A DNA stretch of 64,000 nt from NCBI GenBank assembly GCA_023457435.1, contig JAEWLS010000030.1:62001-126000 (forward strand), read 5' to 3'. A program made the position numbers and the translations under genes. Under the pieces are notes generated by a model that saw nothing but the letters and a program-made list of their open reading frames with translations, was not told where the DNA came from and made no database searches. The DNA is from Pseudomonadota bacterium. Its GTDB lineage: Bacteria > Pseudomonadota > Alphaproteobacteria > Rhizobiales > Rhizobiaceae. Shown piece after piece: positions 25,019 to 33,710 of the stretch; the stretch's first letter is position 1; the number at the start of each line of letters is the position of its first letter.

Positions 25019-27747
25019 GTTCCCGCCTCGCGGATTGCGGCGAGGATCCTCGGCGGCGTCGCCGGCAACCGGCGAACGACTGCGCCGGTCGCGTGGCGGA
25101 TCGCGTTGAGGATCGCCGGCGCGGTCGGGATGAGGACGTGCTCTCCGAGCCCTTTTGCGCCGAAAGGACCTTCCGGATCGGGAACTTCGACGAGGATCGT
25201 CTCGATCTCGGGCACGTCGCCGATCGTGGGGATCAGGTAATCGTGCAGGTTCTCGGTTTTCCCGGGAACGTATTCTTCCATCAGCGCCATGCCGATGCCC
25301 TGCGCGATGCCGCCTTCGACCTGGCCCGTCGCCAGCAACGGGTTGATGGCGCGGCCGACATCGTGCGCGGCGGTGATCTTGATCAGCTTGACGGTTCCGA
25401 GACGCGTGTCCACTGCAAGCTCGGCGATCTGAGCGCCATAGCCGTACACCGCGTATGGCTTGCCCTGCCCCTCGGCATCGAGCGGGCGCGTTGGAGGATC
25501 GTATGTCTCCTCCGCGCGGAAGACATAGCCGTCGGGTCCAGTCGGCAGTCTGGCAAGGTCGATGCGCCGCGAGGCGGCGCCGTCGCGGATCGATATGGCG
25601 GCACCGTCGAGCGCGATCTCGGCCTGCGGCGAGACGTTGGCCACGCGCAGCAGCGTTTCGCGCAGAGCGCGGCCGGCCTTCTCCGCCGCCTTCCCGGAGA
25701 TGTAGGTCTGCCGCGAACCGGAGGTCTTGCCGGCGTCGGGGGTGAGATGCGTGTCTCCGTATATGAAGCTGAATGCCGACAGCGGCACGCCGAGCGCCTC
25801 CGCGGCGATCTGCGGGATAACGGTGTTGGACCCTTGACCGATGTCGACGGCGCCTTGGTGCATGACGATCCTACCCTCCGGCGTGATGCCGATGCGGATC
25901 GTGGACGGGTTGGGGATGCCGGTGTTGCCACAGCCGTACCAGCACGACGCGACGCCCACGCCGCGGCGAATATGGCCGCTGTCCGCATTGAAGGCTTCTG
26001 CGTCGCGCAGAGCTCGCTGCCAGTGGTCCGCGAGCGCTTCGAGGCAGGCGACCATCCCGACGCCGGATTCCATGACGTTGCCGCTGACTGTTGCCTGCCC
26101 GTCGCGCAGCGCGTTCTTCAGCCTGAAAGCTAGGCGGTCGATACCCAATTTGCCGGCCAACTCGTCGTAGAGCGTTTCCTGCATGATGGCGGCCTGCGGT
26201 ACACCGAACCCGCGGAAGGCACCAGAAATCGGGCCGTTGGTATGGATGGCCCGCGTCAGCGCAAGATAATTCGGCGTATGGTAGGGGCCGCTGGCGTGAA
26301 CGGGCACGCGGTTCGCGACTGTCGGACCCCAGCTCGCATACGCGCCGGTGTTGAAGTCGCCCTCGAACACCATGCCGGTCACGCGGCCCTCGGCATCGGC
26401 GCCGATAGTCGCGCGCATCGATGCCGGGTGCCGCTTTGTGGTCGAGGCCATCGATTCCTGGCGGGTATAGGTCAGCGCGGCCGGCCGCCCCGTCTTCAGC
26501 GCGACCATACCGATCAGCGGCTGAACCGATAGGTCGAGCTTCGAGCCGAAACCGCCGCCCGTTGCAGTGGGAATGATGCGCACCTTCTCCGGCGACAGGC
26601 CAAGCACGAGTGCGGTGTCGTCGCGGTCCATCATCGGCGACTGCGTGCACGCCTTGATGACGAGCGTGTCGCCGTCCATGTAGGCGTGACCGGCCTCGGG
26701 CTCGATGTAGGCGTGCTCGACATAGGCCGTCTGGATGCTGCCCGAGGCGATCACGGCGGCGGCAGCAAGCGCGGCCTCGGCATCGCCGCGCACCACGCGT
26801 CCTCGCGTCAGCACGTTGTCGGGACGGGTGGCGTGCAGCGGTGCGAGTTCAAGTCCCTCCGCGCTGGTGAGCGCATGCGGCAGCGGCTTCCATTCGACCG
26901 GGAAATCCGCGATGTGCAGGCCCTCGATCGCCTCCCGCTCGCCTGCAACCACCGCCACCGCCTCGCCGCGGAACCGGGCGCGTCCTTCTGCCAGCGCCGG
27001 CTGATCGGCGAAGGGCGGGATCACGCCGAACGCATTGCGGCCGCCGATGTCGGATGCCGTGAAAACTGCAACGATGCCGGCATGCTGTCGCACGAACGCA
27101 TCGAGGTCGCCGAACGCGAAATCCGCGTGCCAGTGCGGTGACCGGACCACCAGAACCGACAGGGCATCGTCGGGCCGCTCGTCGGCGCCGAAACGCTCCG
27201 TGCCGAGCACCTTTGGCGGGCCGTCGAGGCGCAGCGACGATGCGCCGACCTTCCCGTTGTCAGCGACCTCGCGAGCCGGAGACGTCGCGTCCATAACGGC
27301 GTCGATGATTTTCCGGTAACCCGTGCAGCGGCAGAGCACCCCGCCGAGCGCGTCGGCGACCATCGTCTTGTCGGGGTTCGGCGTCCGCTCCAGAAGGGCT
27401 GTAGCGGCCATCAGGAAGCCGGGTGTGCAGATGCCGCATTGCGCCGCGCCGTGGCGCAGGAACGCCGCCTGCAGCGCCGCCATGACCGGTCCGCTCGCCA
27501 GGCCCTCGACCGTGCGTATCTGGGTGCCGTCCGCCTGCGAGACCGGGACCAAGCAGGCACAGGCGGGTTCGCCGTCGATCAGCACGGTGCAGGCGCCGCA
27601 GTCCCCGGCATCGCAACCGACTTTGGTGCCCGTCAGGCCGAGCCGGTCGCGCAGCACGTTGGACAGCCGGGCCAGCGGCGGCACATCGAGCGCGAAAGTC
27701 GTGCCGTTGACGGCGAGGGCAAGCGGTGCTGCCGCGCGGATGTTCAT
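25015..27747 (-). CDS. Molybdenum hydroxylase, fused [2Fe-2S] and molybdopterin subunits (xanthine dehydrogenase family)
   Basis: 910 residues. The first 155 hold two [2Fe-2S] clusters: CDAGDCGACTVLIDGEPAC (about residues 45-63) and CGICTPG with CRCTGYRK. The rest is the molybdopterin domain beginning RLDGPPKVLGTERFGADERP, with GGGFGSKLDLSVQPL, and ending with the catalytic Glu in FGAKGLGEHVLIPTAPAILN. It lacks an FAD domain, which is supplied by the gene upstream (ATGA overlap). It hydroxylates a carbon next to nitrogen in a heterocycle using water. Nicotinate, purine and quinoline-type substrates are all possible; context favours nicotinate-like. Confidence 0.92.
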   Translation of the reverse strand: MNIRAAAPLALAVNGTTFALDVPPLARLSNVLRDRLGLTGTKVGCDAGDCGACTVLIDGEPACACLVPVSQADGTQIRTVEGLASGPVMAALQAAFLRHGAAQCGICTPGFLMAATALLERTPNPDKTMVADALGGVLCRCTGYRKIIDAVMDATSPAREVADNGKVGASSLRLDGPPKVLGTERFGADERPDDALSVLVVRSPHWHADFAFGDLDAFVRQHAGIVAVFTASDIGGRNAFGVIPPFADQPALAEGRARFRGEAVAVVAGEREAIEGLHIADFPVEWKPLPHALTSAEGLELAPLHATRPDNVLTRGRVVRGDAEAALAAAAVIASGSIQTAYVEHAYIEPEAGHAYMDGDTLVIKACTQSPMMDRDDTALVLGLSPEKVRIIPTATGGGFGSKLDLSVQPLIGMVALKTGRPAALTYTRQESMASTTKRHPASMRATIGADAEGRVTGMVFEGDFNTGAYASWGPTVANRVPVHASGPYHTPNYLALTRAIHTNGPISGAFRGFGVPQAAIMQETLYDELAGKLGIDRLAFRLKNALRDGQATVSGNVMESGVGMVACLEALADHWQRALRDAEAFNADSGHIRRGVGVASCWYGCGNTGIPNPSTIRIGITPEGRIVMHQGAVDIGQGSNTVIPQIAAEALGVPLSAFSFIYGDTHLTPDAGKTSGSRQTYISGKAAEKAGRALRETLLRVANVSPQAEIALDGAAISIRDGAASRRIDLARLPTGPDGYVFRAEETYDPPTRPLDAEGQGKPYAVYGYGAQIAELAVDTRLGTVKLIKITAAHDVGRAINPLLATGQVEGGIAQGIGMALMEEYVPGKTENLHDYLIPTIGDVPEIETILVEVPDPEGPFGAKGLGEHVLIPTAPAILNAIRHATGAVVRRLPATPPRILAAIREAGT

Positions 27748-28604
27748 GCGGCCGCCTCACCTGGCTCAGCGCCGGTCGCCAGAGCCAGGGCGCGGCTGAC
27801 CAGCTCGCGCACTGCCTCGCGCCGGTACTCCGAGGTCGCGCGAACATCGTCGATTGGGGAAAGCGCCATGCAATGCCGTGCGTGCACGATGTTCGCCAGC
27901 GATGGATCGGCCGCGTGCCCAGCGAGGTCACGCTCAAGTTCGGTGAGGCGCATGGCGACGGGGGAGCACGAGCCGACCGCCACGGCCGCTTCCGCCACGC
28001 GACCGTCACCGGCAACGGAGATGCGCGCTGCAACCATGGCGATGGAGATGACCAGATATCGGCGCGCGCCGAGCTTCAGAAATGCCGAGCGCCCCGCGCC
28101 TGCGCCTTTCGGCACACATATGGCGGTCAAGAGTTCGTCGGCGCCGAGCGCAGTCTTGCGGTTGCCGAGTATGAACGAAGAAAGAGGCTGACGTCGCACC
28201 CCGCGGACCGACGCGAGTTCCACCTCGGCGTCCAGGACCATCAGCGGCGGAACGCCATCCGCTGCCGGCGAGGCGTTGCAAAGATTGCCCGCGATCGTCG
28301 CGCGATTCTGCACCTGTACCGAGCCGACTTCGCGCGCTGCCAGTTGCAACGATGCGAAGGCCGGCGGCAGGTCGGCGCGGACAATGTCGCTCCAGGTGGT
28401 CGTCGCGCCGATGCGCCAGCCCTCCTGGTCAGAAGCGATCCCGCGCATGCTGGCAATCGCGGAGACGTCCAGGACGTCGTCGTCGAGCGGTGCAGCGCCC
28501 TGAGAAGGGTAGAAATCCGTAGCGCCGGCGATGACGCGCCAGCGGCCACCTGCCCTGACGGCCAAGGCCTCGTCGAGCGTGCGCGGTCTGGCGTAGCGCG
28601 CCAA
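27744..28604 (-). CDS. FAD-binding subunit of molybdenum hydroxylase (CutM/CoxM type)
   Basis: 286 residues from TTG 28604, chosen because GGAG lies 7 bases upstream; a longer frame from TTG 28670 adds 22 atypical residues. YARPRTLDEALAV, the FAD pyrophosphate loop VIAGATDFYP, and the second loop QNRATIAGNLCNASPAADGV are classic for the family (AGGT-type loop and TIGGN). It passes electrons from the Fe-S clusters of the next protein to NAD+ or another acceptor. First gene of a six-gene overlapping operon (28604 to 21594). Confidence 0.9.
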   Translation of the reverse strand: MARYARPRTLDEALAVRAGGRWRVIAGATDFYPSQGAAPLDDDVLDVSAIASMRGIASDQEGWRIGATTTWSDIVRADLPPAFASLQLAAREVGSVQVQNRATIAGNLCNASPAADGVPPLMVLDAEVELASVRGVRRQPLSSFILGNRKTALGADELLTAICVPKGAGAGRSAFLKLGARRYLVISIAMVAARISVAGDGRVAEAAVAVGSCSPVAMRLTELERDLAGHAADPSLANIVHARHCMALSPIDDVRATSEYRREAVRELVSRALALATGAEPGEAAA

Positions 28605-28660
28605 GTTGCCACTCCGGCTTTCTGCGCTCCGGCCCGATGCCGGGAGGCAAGCCAATTCAT

Positions 28661-28674
28661 TCGTATGCAAACGA
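28661..28674. promoter_or_regulatory. Inverted repeat in the cutM-pncA divergent gap
   Basis: TCGTATGCAAACGA has TCGT/ACGA arms around six bases and lies between the divergently transcribed hydroxylase operon and pncA. The neighbouring MarR gene makes an operator plausible. Weak evidence: short arms, one copy. Confidence 0.3.
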
Positions 28675-28744
28675 TATCATCGGGTCATGGCTTGTCAAAG
28701 CTGCCGATTTCCGGTGTGTTTCGATCCGAACATGGGGAGCGGAC

Positions 28745-29344
28745 GTGGCTGCGGAAGCGCTTATCGTCATCGACGTGCAAAACGACTTCTGTCCGGGCGG
28801 TGCCCTTGCCGTTGCCGATGGGAACGCGGTGGTGCCGGTCATCAACCGGCTCATCGAGCGCTTCGAGCACGTCGTGCTGACGCAGGACTGGCATCCGGCC
28901 CGCCACTCGAGTTTTGCCTCAAGCCATCCAGGCGCCGCGCCGTTCTCAACCGCGACAATGCCTTACGGCGAACAGACCTTGTGGCCAGACCATTGCATCC
29001 AAGGCACGCCGGGCGCGGACTTTCACCCGGATCTGGAGTGGACGAGGGCCGAGCTCGTCATCCGCAAAGGGTTTCGGCCGGCCATAGATAGCTACTCGGC
29101 ATTCTTCGAGAATGACCGCATGACCCCGACTGGCCTGGGAGGCTATCTGCAGGAGCGCGGCATCCGCAAGGTGACGTTTGCCGGTCTCGCGACTGACTTT
29201 TGCGTCGGCTTTTCGGCGCTCGACGCCCGCAAGCTGGGGCTCGACGCGACCGTCACTATGGAAGGCTGCCGCGCCATCGATCTCGGCGGCTCGCTCGCTG
29301 CGATGACGGCGCAAATGCGCGAGGCCGGCGTGCGGATAGCCTAG
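28745..29344 (+). CDS. pncA: Nicotinamidase/pyrazinamidase
   Basis: 199 residues from GTG 28745 (GGAG five bases upstream); longer in-frame starts give non-homologous sequence. Catalytic triad regions are visible: Asp in ALIVIDVQNDFCPGGAL (residue 10), Lys in ELVIRKGFRP, and Cys in GLATDFCVGFSALDA. Metal ligands are in LTQDWHPARHSSF. It hydrolyses nicotinamide to nicotinate and ammonia. It diverges from the hydroxylase/HNR-like operon, so it could supply nicotinate to that pathway, besides its usual role in NAD salvage. The stop overlaps the convergent isomerase gene by 4 bases. Confidence 0.95.
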   Translation: MAAEALIVIDVQNDFCPGGALAVADGNAVVPVINRLIERFEHVVLTQDWHPARHSSFASSHPGAAPFSTATMPYGEQTLWPDHCIQGTPGADFHPDLEWTRAELVIRKGFRPAIDSYSAFFENDRMTPTGLGGYLQERGIRKVTFAGLATDFCVGFSALDARKLGLDATVTMEGCRAIDLGGSLAAMTAQMREAGVRIA

Positions 29345-30183
29345 GCGTCGAGATGACGCCGGATATGTCTGTACCCGTCGCGGTACACGGCCTCGGGGCT
29401 TTCCGCAAAATCGCGCCAGACTTTCGTTGCGGCCGCAAGGTCCTTCAGGGCTCGCCCGAACGCCTCGATGGTAAGCCAGCCGTCGTAGCCGCTTGCCTTT
29501 ATTGCCGCGAAGGTTTCCGTCCAGGGGATGTTTCCGCGGCCAGGCACGCCCCGATCGTTCTCGGAAATGTGCACGTGCACGATGTGGCGCAGATTGCGCT
29601 CATACGCGCCGATCGGATCGGCCTCCTCGATATTGGCGTGGAACGTGTCGTACATCGCCTTGATGTTTGGATGGCCGATCTCGTCGAGATGGGCCGAAAG
29701 CGCGTCCATCGTGTTGACGAGGTAGCATTCAAAGCGGTTTAGCGCCTCGAGGCCAATGGTGACGCCGCGCGCGGCGGCATGCTCGCCGATAGCCCGTTGC
29801 GACTCGACGGAGCAAGCGAACTCCGCGCGCGTCGGGCCGTCCCCGCTGAAATGGCCAAGGGTCGAATGCAGAGGACCGCTCAGATACTTCGCGCCCAGAG
29901 CTTCGGAGCAATCGATAGCCCAACGCATGTAATCGATGCCGGCCTTTCGCGCAGCGGCGTCGCCAATGAGGTTCATTGCAGGGTCGCCCATGGCCGAGAC
30001 CGCGGTTCGCTCGAGCCCGATCTCGTCGAGCATGGCGCCAATCCTGCGATAAAGGTCCGGCTGGCCCTCGAAGACCGGGATCTCGACACCGTCGAAGCCG
30101 GTCGCCTTGATGTCGCGAAGGATGGCTTCATGCTCCCGTGTGACGTTCGTCGTCCACAGGAACATGCACATGCCGATCTTCAT
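29341..30183 (-). CDS. Sugar phosphate isomerase/epimerase (ketose 3-epimerase-like TIM barrel)
   Basis: 280 residues from ATG 30183 (MKIGMCMFLWTTNVTREHEA). Metal-binding Glu/Asp/His positions of the D-tagatose/psicose 3-epimerase family are recognisable: IGLEALNRFECYLVNT, IKAMYDTFHANIEE, VHVHISENDRGVPGRGNIPW and the final LTIEAF. It interconverts ketoses or keto-acid sugars at C3. Third gene of a minus-strand operon with a Gfo/Idh dehydrogenase and a second TIM barrel; a good GGGAGGA ribosome site precedes it. Exact sugar unknown. Confidence 0.9.
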   Translation of the reverse strand: MKIGMCMFLWTTNVTREHEAILRDIKATGFDGVEIPVFEGQPDLYRRIGAMLDEIGLERTAVSAMGDPAMNLIGDAAARKAGIDYMRWAIDCSEALGAKYLSGPLHSTLGHFSGDGPTRAEFACSVESQRAIGEHAAARGVTIGLEALNRFECYLVNTMDALSAHLDEIGHPNIKAMYDTFHANIEEADPIGAYERNLRHIVHVHISENDRGVPGRGNIPWTETFAAIKASGYDGWLTIEAFGRALKDLAAATKVWRDFAESPEAVYRDGYRHIRRHLDA

Positions 30184-30212
30184 GGTTCCTCCCGCCGCGC
30201 CCGGCGGCCCGC

Positions 30213-31388
30213 TCATCCCCCGAGCTTCGTCCAGGCGCCGTTCTTTTTCGAAGACTTCACGCAGGCTTCGACGAAGGCGACACCCTCGACGCCGTCTGCC
30301 ACCGTCGGATAGACGACGTCCTTGGCTGGCTTCTTGCCGCTGCGGGCGGCACGGATGGCGCGCGCCGCCTCGGCATAGATCGTCGCAAAGCCTTCGAGAT
30401 AGCCTTCCGGATGGCCGGACGGGATGCGGCTGACACGCGCTGCCGCCGCTCCTGCACCGGCGCCGCCCCGGGTAATCAGCTGCTTCGGCTGGCCGAACGG
30501 CGTGTACCACAGATGGTTCGGCTGCTCCTGGCTCCACTCGATGCCGCCCTTGGTGCCGTAGACCCGCAGGCGCAATGCGTTCTCGTTGCCCGGTGCCACC
30601 TGGCTCGCCCAGATCACACCCTTGGCGCCGCCGGCGAAGCGCAGAAGGACATGCGCGTTGTCGTCCAGTCGACGTCCGGGCACGAACGCGTCGAGGTCTG
30701 CCGCCAGGCTGTCGAGCTGGAGCCCGGTGACGAAGCGGGCAAGGTTGTAGGCGTGGGTCCCGATGTCGCCGGTTGCCCCGCCGGCGCCGGACTGTGCAGG
30801 GTCCGTACGCCAGGTGGCCTGCTTGGAGCCGGTGTCCTCGACTTTCTCGGTCAGCCAGTCCTGCGGATACTCGGCCTGCACGACGCGGAGTTCGCCGAGC
30901 TGTCCCTTCTGGACCATCTCGCGCGCCTGCCGCACCATCGGATAGCCGGTGTAATTGTGGGTGAGCACGAAAACCTTGCCCGAGCGCTCGGCGAGCGCCG
31001 CGAGCTTCTTCGCATCGGCCAGATTGGACGTCAGCGGCTTGTCGCAGATGACATGGATGCCGGCATCGAGGAACGCTTTCGCGGCTGGCCAGTGGACGTG
31101 GTTCGGCGTCACGATCGAGACAGCCTCGATGCCGTCGGCGCGCTTGGCTTCCGCCTTGGCCATCGCGGCGAAGGAGCCGTAAGACCGGTCCGCCGCGATG
31201 CCGAGTTCGGCCGCCGACGCCTTTGCGCGCTCCGGGTCGGACGAAAGCGCGCCCGCCACCAGGCTGAACTCGCCGTCGATGCGCGCGGCAATGCGGTGGA
31301 CGCCGCCGATGAACGCGCCCTGGCCGCCCCCGACCATGCCGAGGCGGATCGGCCCCTCGGCCTTCGCGATTTCCTTGCCGCTGACCAT
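30213..31388 (-). CDS. Gfo/Idh/MocA-family oxidoreductase
   Basis: 391 residues. Rossmann motif RLGMVGGGQGAFIGGVHRIA (about residues 15-34), the VSIVTPNHVHWPAAKAFLDAG segment, the catalytic-region CDKPLTSNLADAKKL (Lys of EKP, here DKP), and HNYTGYPMVRQAREM. NAD(P)-dependent oxidation of a sugar or inositol-like polyol. The stop of the upstream epimerase abuts its ATG directly (31389/31388). Pairing with two epimerases recalls 3-keto-glycoside or inositol catabolism, in which the oxidised sugar is epimerised or split. Confidence 0.92.
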   Translation of the reverse strand: MVSGKEIAKAEGPIRLGMVGGGQGAFIGGVHRIAARIDGEFSLVAGALSSDPERAKASAAELGIAADRSYGSFAAMAKAEAKRADGIEAVSIVTPNHVHWPAAKAFLDAGIHVICDKPLTSNLADAKKLAALAERSGKVFVLTHNYTGYPMVRQAREMVQKGQLGELRVVQAEYPQDWLTEKVEDTGSKQATWRTDPAQSGAGGATGDIGTHAYNLARFVTGLQLDSLAADLDAFVPGRRLDDNAHVLLRFAGGAKGVIWASQVAPGNENALRLRVYGTKGGIEWSQEQPNHLWYTPFGQPKQLITRGGAGAGAAAARVSRIPSGHPEGYLEGFATIYAEAARAIRAARSGKKPAKDVVYPTVADGVEGVAFVEACVKSSKKNGAWTKLGG

Positions 31389-32447
31389 CTATTCGATCCC
31401 CATCATCTTGCGCAGGGCCTTCTTGTCGGCGTTGCCGCCAGCGAAGTCGTCGAACGCCTTCTCGGTGGTCTCGATGATATGCGCGGCTATGAACGGCGCG
31501 CCTTCGGCGGCACCCTGCTCAGGGCTCTTGATGCAGCATTCCCACTCCAGCACTGCCCAGCGGTCGTACCCGTACTGCGACAGCTTGGAGAAGATGCCGC
31601 CGAAGTCGACCTGACCATCGCCTAGCGAACGGAAACGGCCGGCTCGGTTGATCCACGACTGATATCCGGAATAGACACCCTGACGGCCCGTCGGGTTGAA
31701 CTCCGCGTCCTTCACGTGGAAGGCCGAAATCCGCTCGTGGTAGATGTCGATGAATGCCAGGTAGTCGAGCTGCTGCAGTACGAAATGCGACGGGTCGTAG
31801 TTGATCGTGCAGCGCTTGTGCCCGTCGACCGCATCGAGGAACATCTCGAAGGTCGCGCCGTCGAAAACGTCCTCGCCCGGATGGATCTCGTAGCCGAGGT
31901 CGATGCCGTTCTCCTCGTAGACGTCGAGGGTCGGTTTCCAGCGGCGGCCGAGTTCGGCGAAGGCCTCCTCGATCAGGCCTCCGGGCCGCTGCGGCCACGG
32001 GTAGAGGTACGGAAAGGCGAGAGCGCCGCAGAAGCTGACCGAGGCCTTGAGCCCCATATGCATCGAGGCCTTTGCCGCCATCTTCACCTGGTCGACTGCC
32101 CAGGCCTGCCGGGCCTTCGGATTGTTGTGCACCTCTGACGGAGCGAAGCCGTCGAACTGACTGTCATAGGCGGGGTGCACCGCCACGAGCTGTCCCTGCA
32201 GATGCGTCGACAGCTCTGTGACCTCGACGCCCGACTCGGCGCAGATGCCTTTGATCTCGTCGCAGTAGTCCTTCGACGACGCAGCCTTCTTCAGGTCGAT
32301 GAGCCGTCCGTCCCAGGTCGGTATCTGCACGCCCTTGTAGCCGAGATCGCCCGCCCATTTGGTGATCGACTTCAGCGAGTTGTAAGGTGCCGCGTCCCCC
32401 GCGAACTGGGCCAGGAAAATGGCCGGGCCTTTGATTTTCGACGGCAT
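31389..32447 (-). CDS. Sugar phosphate isomerase/epimerase (TIM barrel, xylose isomerase-like)
   Basis: 352 residues (MPSKIKGPAIFLAQFAGDAA). TIM-barrel motifs: LGYKGVQIPTWDGRLIDLKK, DLGYEIHPGEDVFDGATF with metal-ligand Glu and His, INYDPSHFVLQQLDYLAFID and FHVKDAEFNPTGRQGVYSGY. This longer subtype often accompanies Gfo/Idh enzymes in sugar catabolic operons. First gene of the minus-strand operon 32447-29341. A TGGTAATACCA operator lies 86 bases upstream, downstream of a TTGACC box, so repression by the GntR protein at 34884 is likely. Confidence 0.9.
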   Translation of the reverse strand: MPSKIKGPAIFLAQFAGDAAPYNSLKSITKWAGDLGYKGVQIPTWDGRLIDLKKAASSKDYCDEIKGICAESGVEVTELSTHLQGQLVAVHPAYDSQFDGFAPSEVHNNPKARQAWAVDQVKMAAKASMHMGLKASVSFCGALAFPYLYPWPQRPGGLIEEAFAELGRRWKPTLDVYEENGIDLGYEIHPGEDVFDGATFEMFLDAVDGHKRCTINYDPSHFVLQQLDYLAFIDIYHERISAFHVKDAEFNPTGRQGVYSGYQSWINRAGRFRSLGDGQVDFGGIFSKLSQYGYDRWAVLEWECCIKSPEQGAAEGAPFIAAHIIETTEKAFDDFAGGNADKKALRKMMGIE

Positions 32448-32532
32448 GCAGAATCCTCCTCGCTGAACGGCGGCATACTAGTTGCTGGCTCGGTTGACGC
32501 AACGCGCGTCGCCCTGCCTCCCAGCAAAATTC

Positions 32533-32561
32533 TGGTAATACCAATTCGGGAGGACGGTCAA
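32533..32561 (-). promoter_or_regulatory. GntR-type operator over a promoter (site 1), in the divergent gap 32448-32790
   Basis: TGGTAATACCA at 32533-32543 fits TNGT-N3-ACNA, the FadR-subfamily pattern. On the minus strand TTGACC (32561-32556) stands exactly 12 bases before it, so the operator covers the -10 region. The same 12-base spacing recurs at site 3 (42931). The gap of 343 bases also contains site 2 at 32710; no gene or RNA is seen in the rest of it. Confidence 0.7.
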
Positions 32562-32709
32562 GTTGAGATCAATAGCCTTCGTTAGGCTTTGAGGTGCTCA
32601 AGACCGCCGAAATGATGGATATTCACCGAGATAGCGTTACGTCGGGCCGGCCTTGCCGCGTTCTTGCGCGCCCACCGTCTTTGCGTTAGACACGCAGCGA
32701 GCGACAAAT

Positions 32710-32720
32710 TGGTTACACCA
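32710..32720 (+). promoter_or_regulatory. GntR-type operator (site 2) upstream of the epimerase-dehydratase-gntR operon
   Basis: TGGTTACACCA, with flanks ATTGGT/ACCAGAT, matches the half-sites of site 1. It lies 71 bases before the ATG at 32791, at the start of the operon that encodes the GntR regulator itself, so autoregulation is likely. Confidence 0.6.
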
Positions 32721-32790
32721 GATGGGGAGTCTGATGTAACAGCGGTACGAATTCAGCGTCCGCTTGGCAGCCTTACGGAGGAGCTTGGTC

Positions 32791-33678
32791 ATGCATCTTT
32801 CAACCCACAACTGGATGCGCGCGGAGCCGCTCGCGACCACCCTCAAGCGCATCAAGAAGTTCGGCTATGAATCGATCGAGATTTCGGGCGAGCCGGAGCA
32901 GTACAAGACGAAGGAGACGCGGGCGCTGCTCAAGGAGCACGGCATCCGCTGCTGGGGATCCGTGACGCTGATGCTCGGTGAGCGCAATCTCGCCGCCAAG
33001 GATCAGGGTCAGCGCGAGCGCTCGGTCCAGTACGTCAAGGACGTGCTGACGATGGTCAGCGAACTCGAAGGCGAGATCATCACTCTCGTGCCGGCCACGG
33101 TGGGCAAAGTCATCCCCGATGCCTCCCCCGAGGAAGAGTGGAAATGGGTGGTCGATGCGACTCGCGAATGCTTCTCGCACGCCAAGAAGGTGGGCGTTCG
33201 TGTGGCGGTCGAGCCGCTCAACCGCTTCGAGACTTATTTATTCAACCGTGGCGAGCAGGCGCTTGCGCTCGCCGACGCTGTCAGTCCGGAATGTGGCGTC
33301 TGCCTCGATGCCTATCACATCCATATGGAGGAGTTCGACGTCGAGGAAGCGATCCGCAAGGCTGGAAAGCGTTTGTTCGACTTCCACGTCGCCGACAACA
33401 ACCGCTTTGCCGCGGGCCTCGGCACGATCGACTGGAAGAAGCTCGTCGGCATCCTCAAGGACATCGGCTACGACGGCGCCCTCACCAACGAATTCGTCGC
33501 GCCGGTCGATCGCACCCCGGCCAATCGCTATCCCGAGATGGTCGAGAAGAACCCGGTCGACATCTCGCCCGAGCAGCTGAAATTCATACAGGACCATGGT
33601 TCCAGCGTGCTGACCGAGAAGTTCTACACGGACCAGATGCGCATAACCGCCGAAACGCTGCTGCCGCTCATCAAGTAA
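32791..33678 (+). CDS. Sugar phosphate isomerase/epimerase (TIM barrel)
   Basis: 295 residues from ATG 32791 (MHLSTHNWMRAEPLATTLKR), with GGAGG nine bases upstream. Metal-ligand segments: RVAVEPLNRFETYLFNRGEQ, GVCLDAYHIHMEEFDVEEA, FDFHVADNNRFAAGLGTIDW, and LTNEFVAP. Same superfamily as the genes at 29341 and 31389 but clearly divergent. Starts the plus-strand operon with an enolase-superfamily dehydratase, GntR regulator and hydroxyacid dehydrogenase. Likely epimerises a keto-sugar or keto-sugar acid; substrate unknown. Confidence 0.9.
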   Translation: MHLSTHNWMRAEPLATTLKRIKKFGYESIEISGEPEQYKTKETRALLKEHGIRCWGSVTLMLGERNLAAKDQGQRERSVQYVKDVLTMVSELEGEIITLVPATVGKVIPDASPEEEWKWVVDATRECFSHAKKVGVRVAVEPLNRFETYLFNRGEQALALADAVSPECGVCLDAYHIHMEEFDVEEAIRKAGKRLFDFHVADNNRFAAGLGTIDWKKLVGILKDIGYDGALTNEFVAPVDRTPANRYPEMVEKNPVDISPEQLKFIQDHGSSVLTEKFYTDQMRITAETLLPLIK

Positions 33679-33710
33679 CGGCACACATTCAGCCACAGGC
33701 GAGGTCTGCG

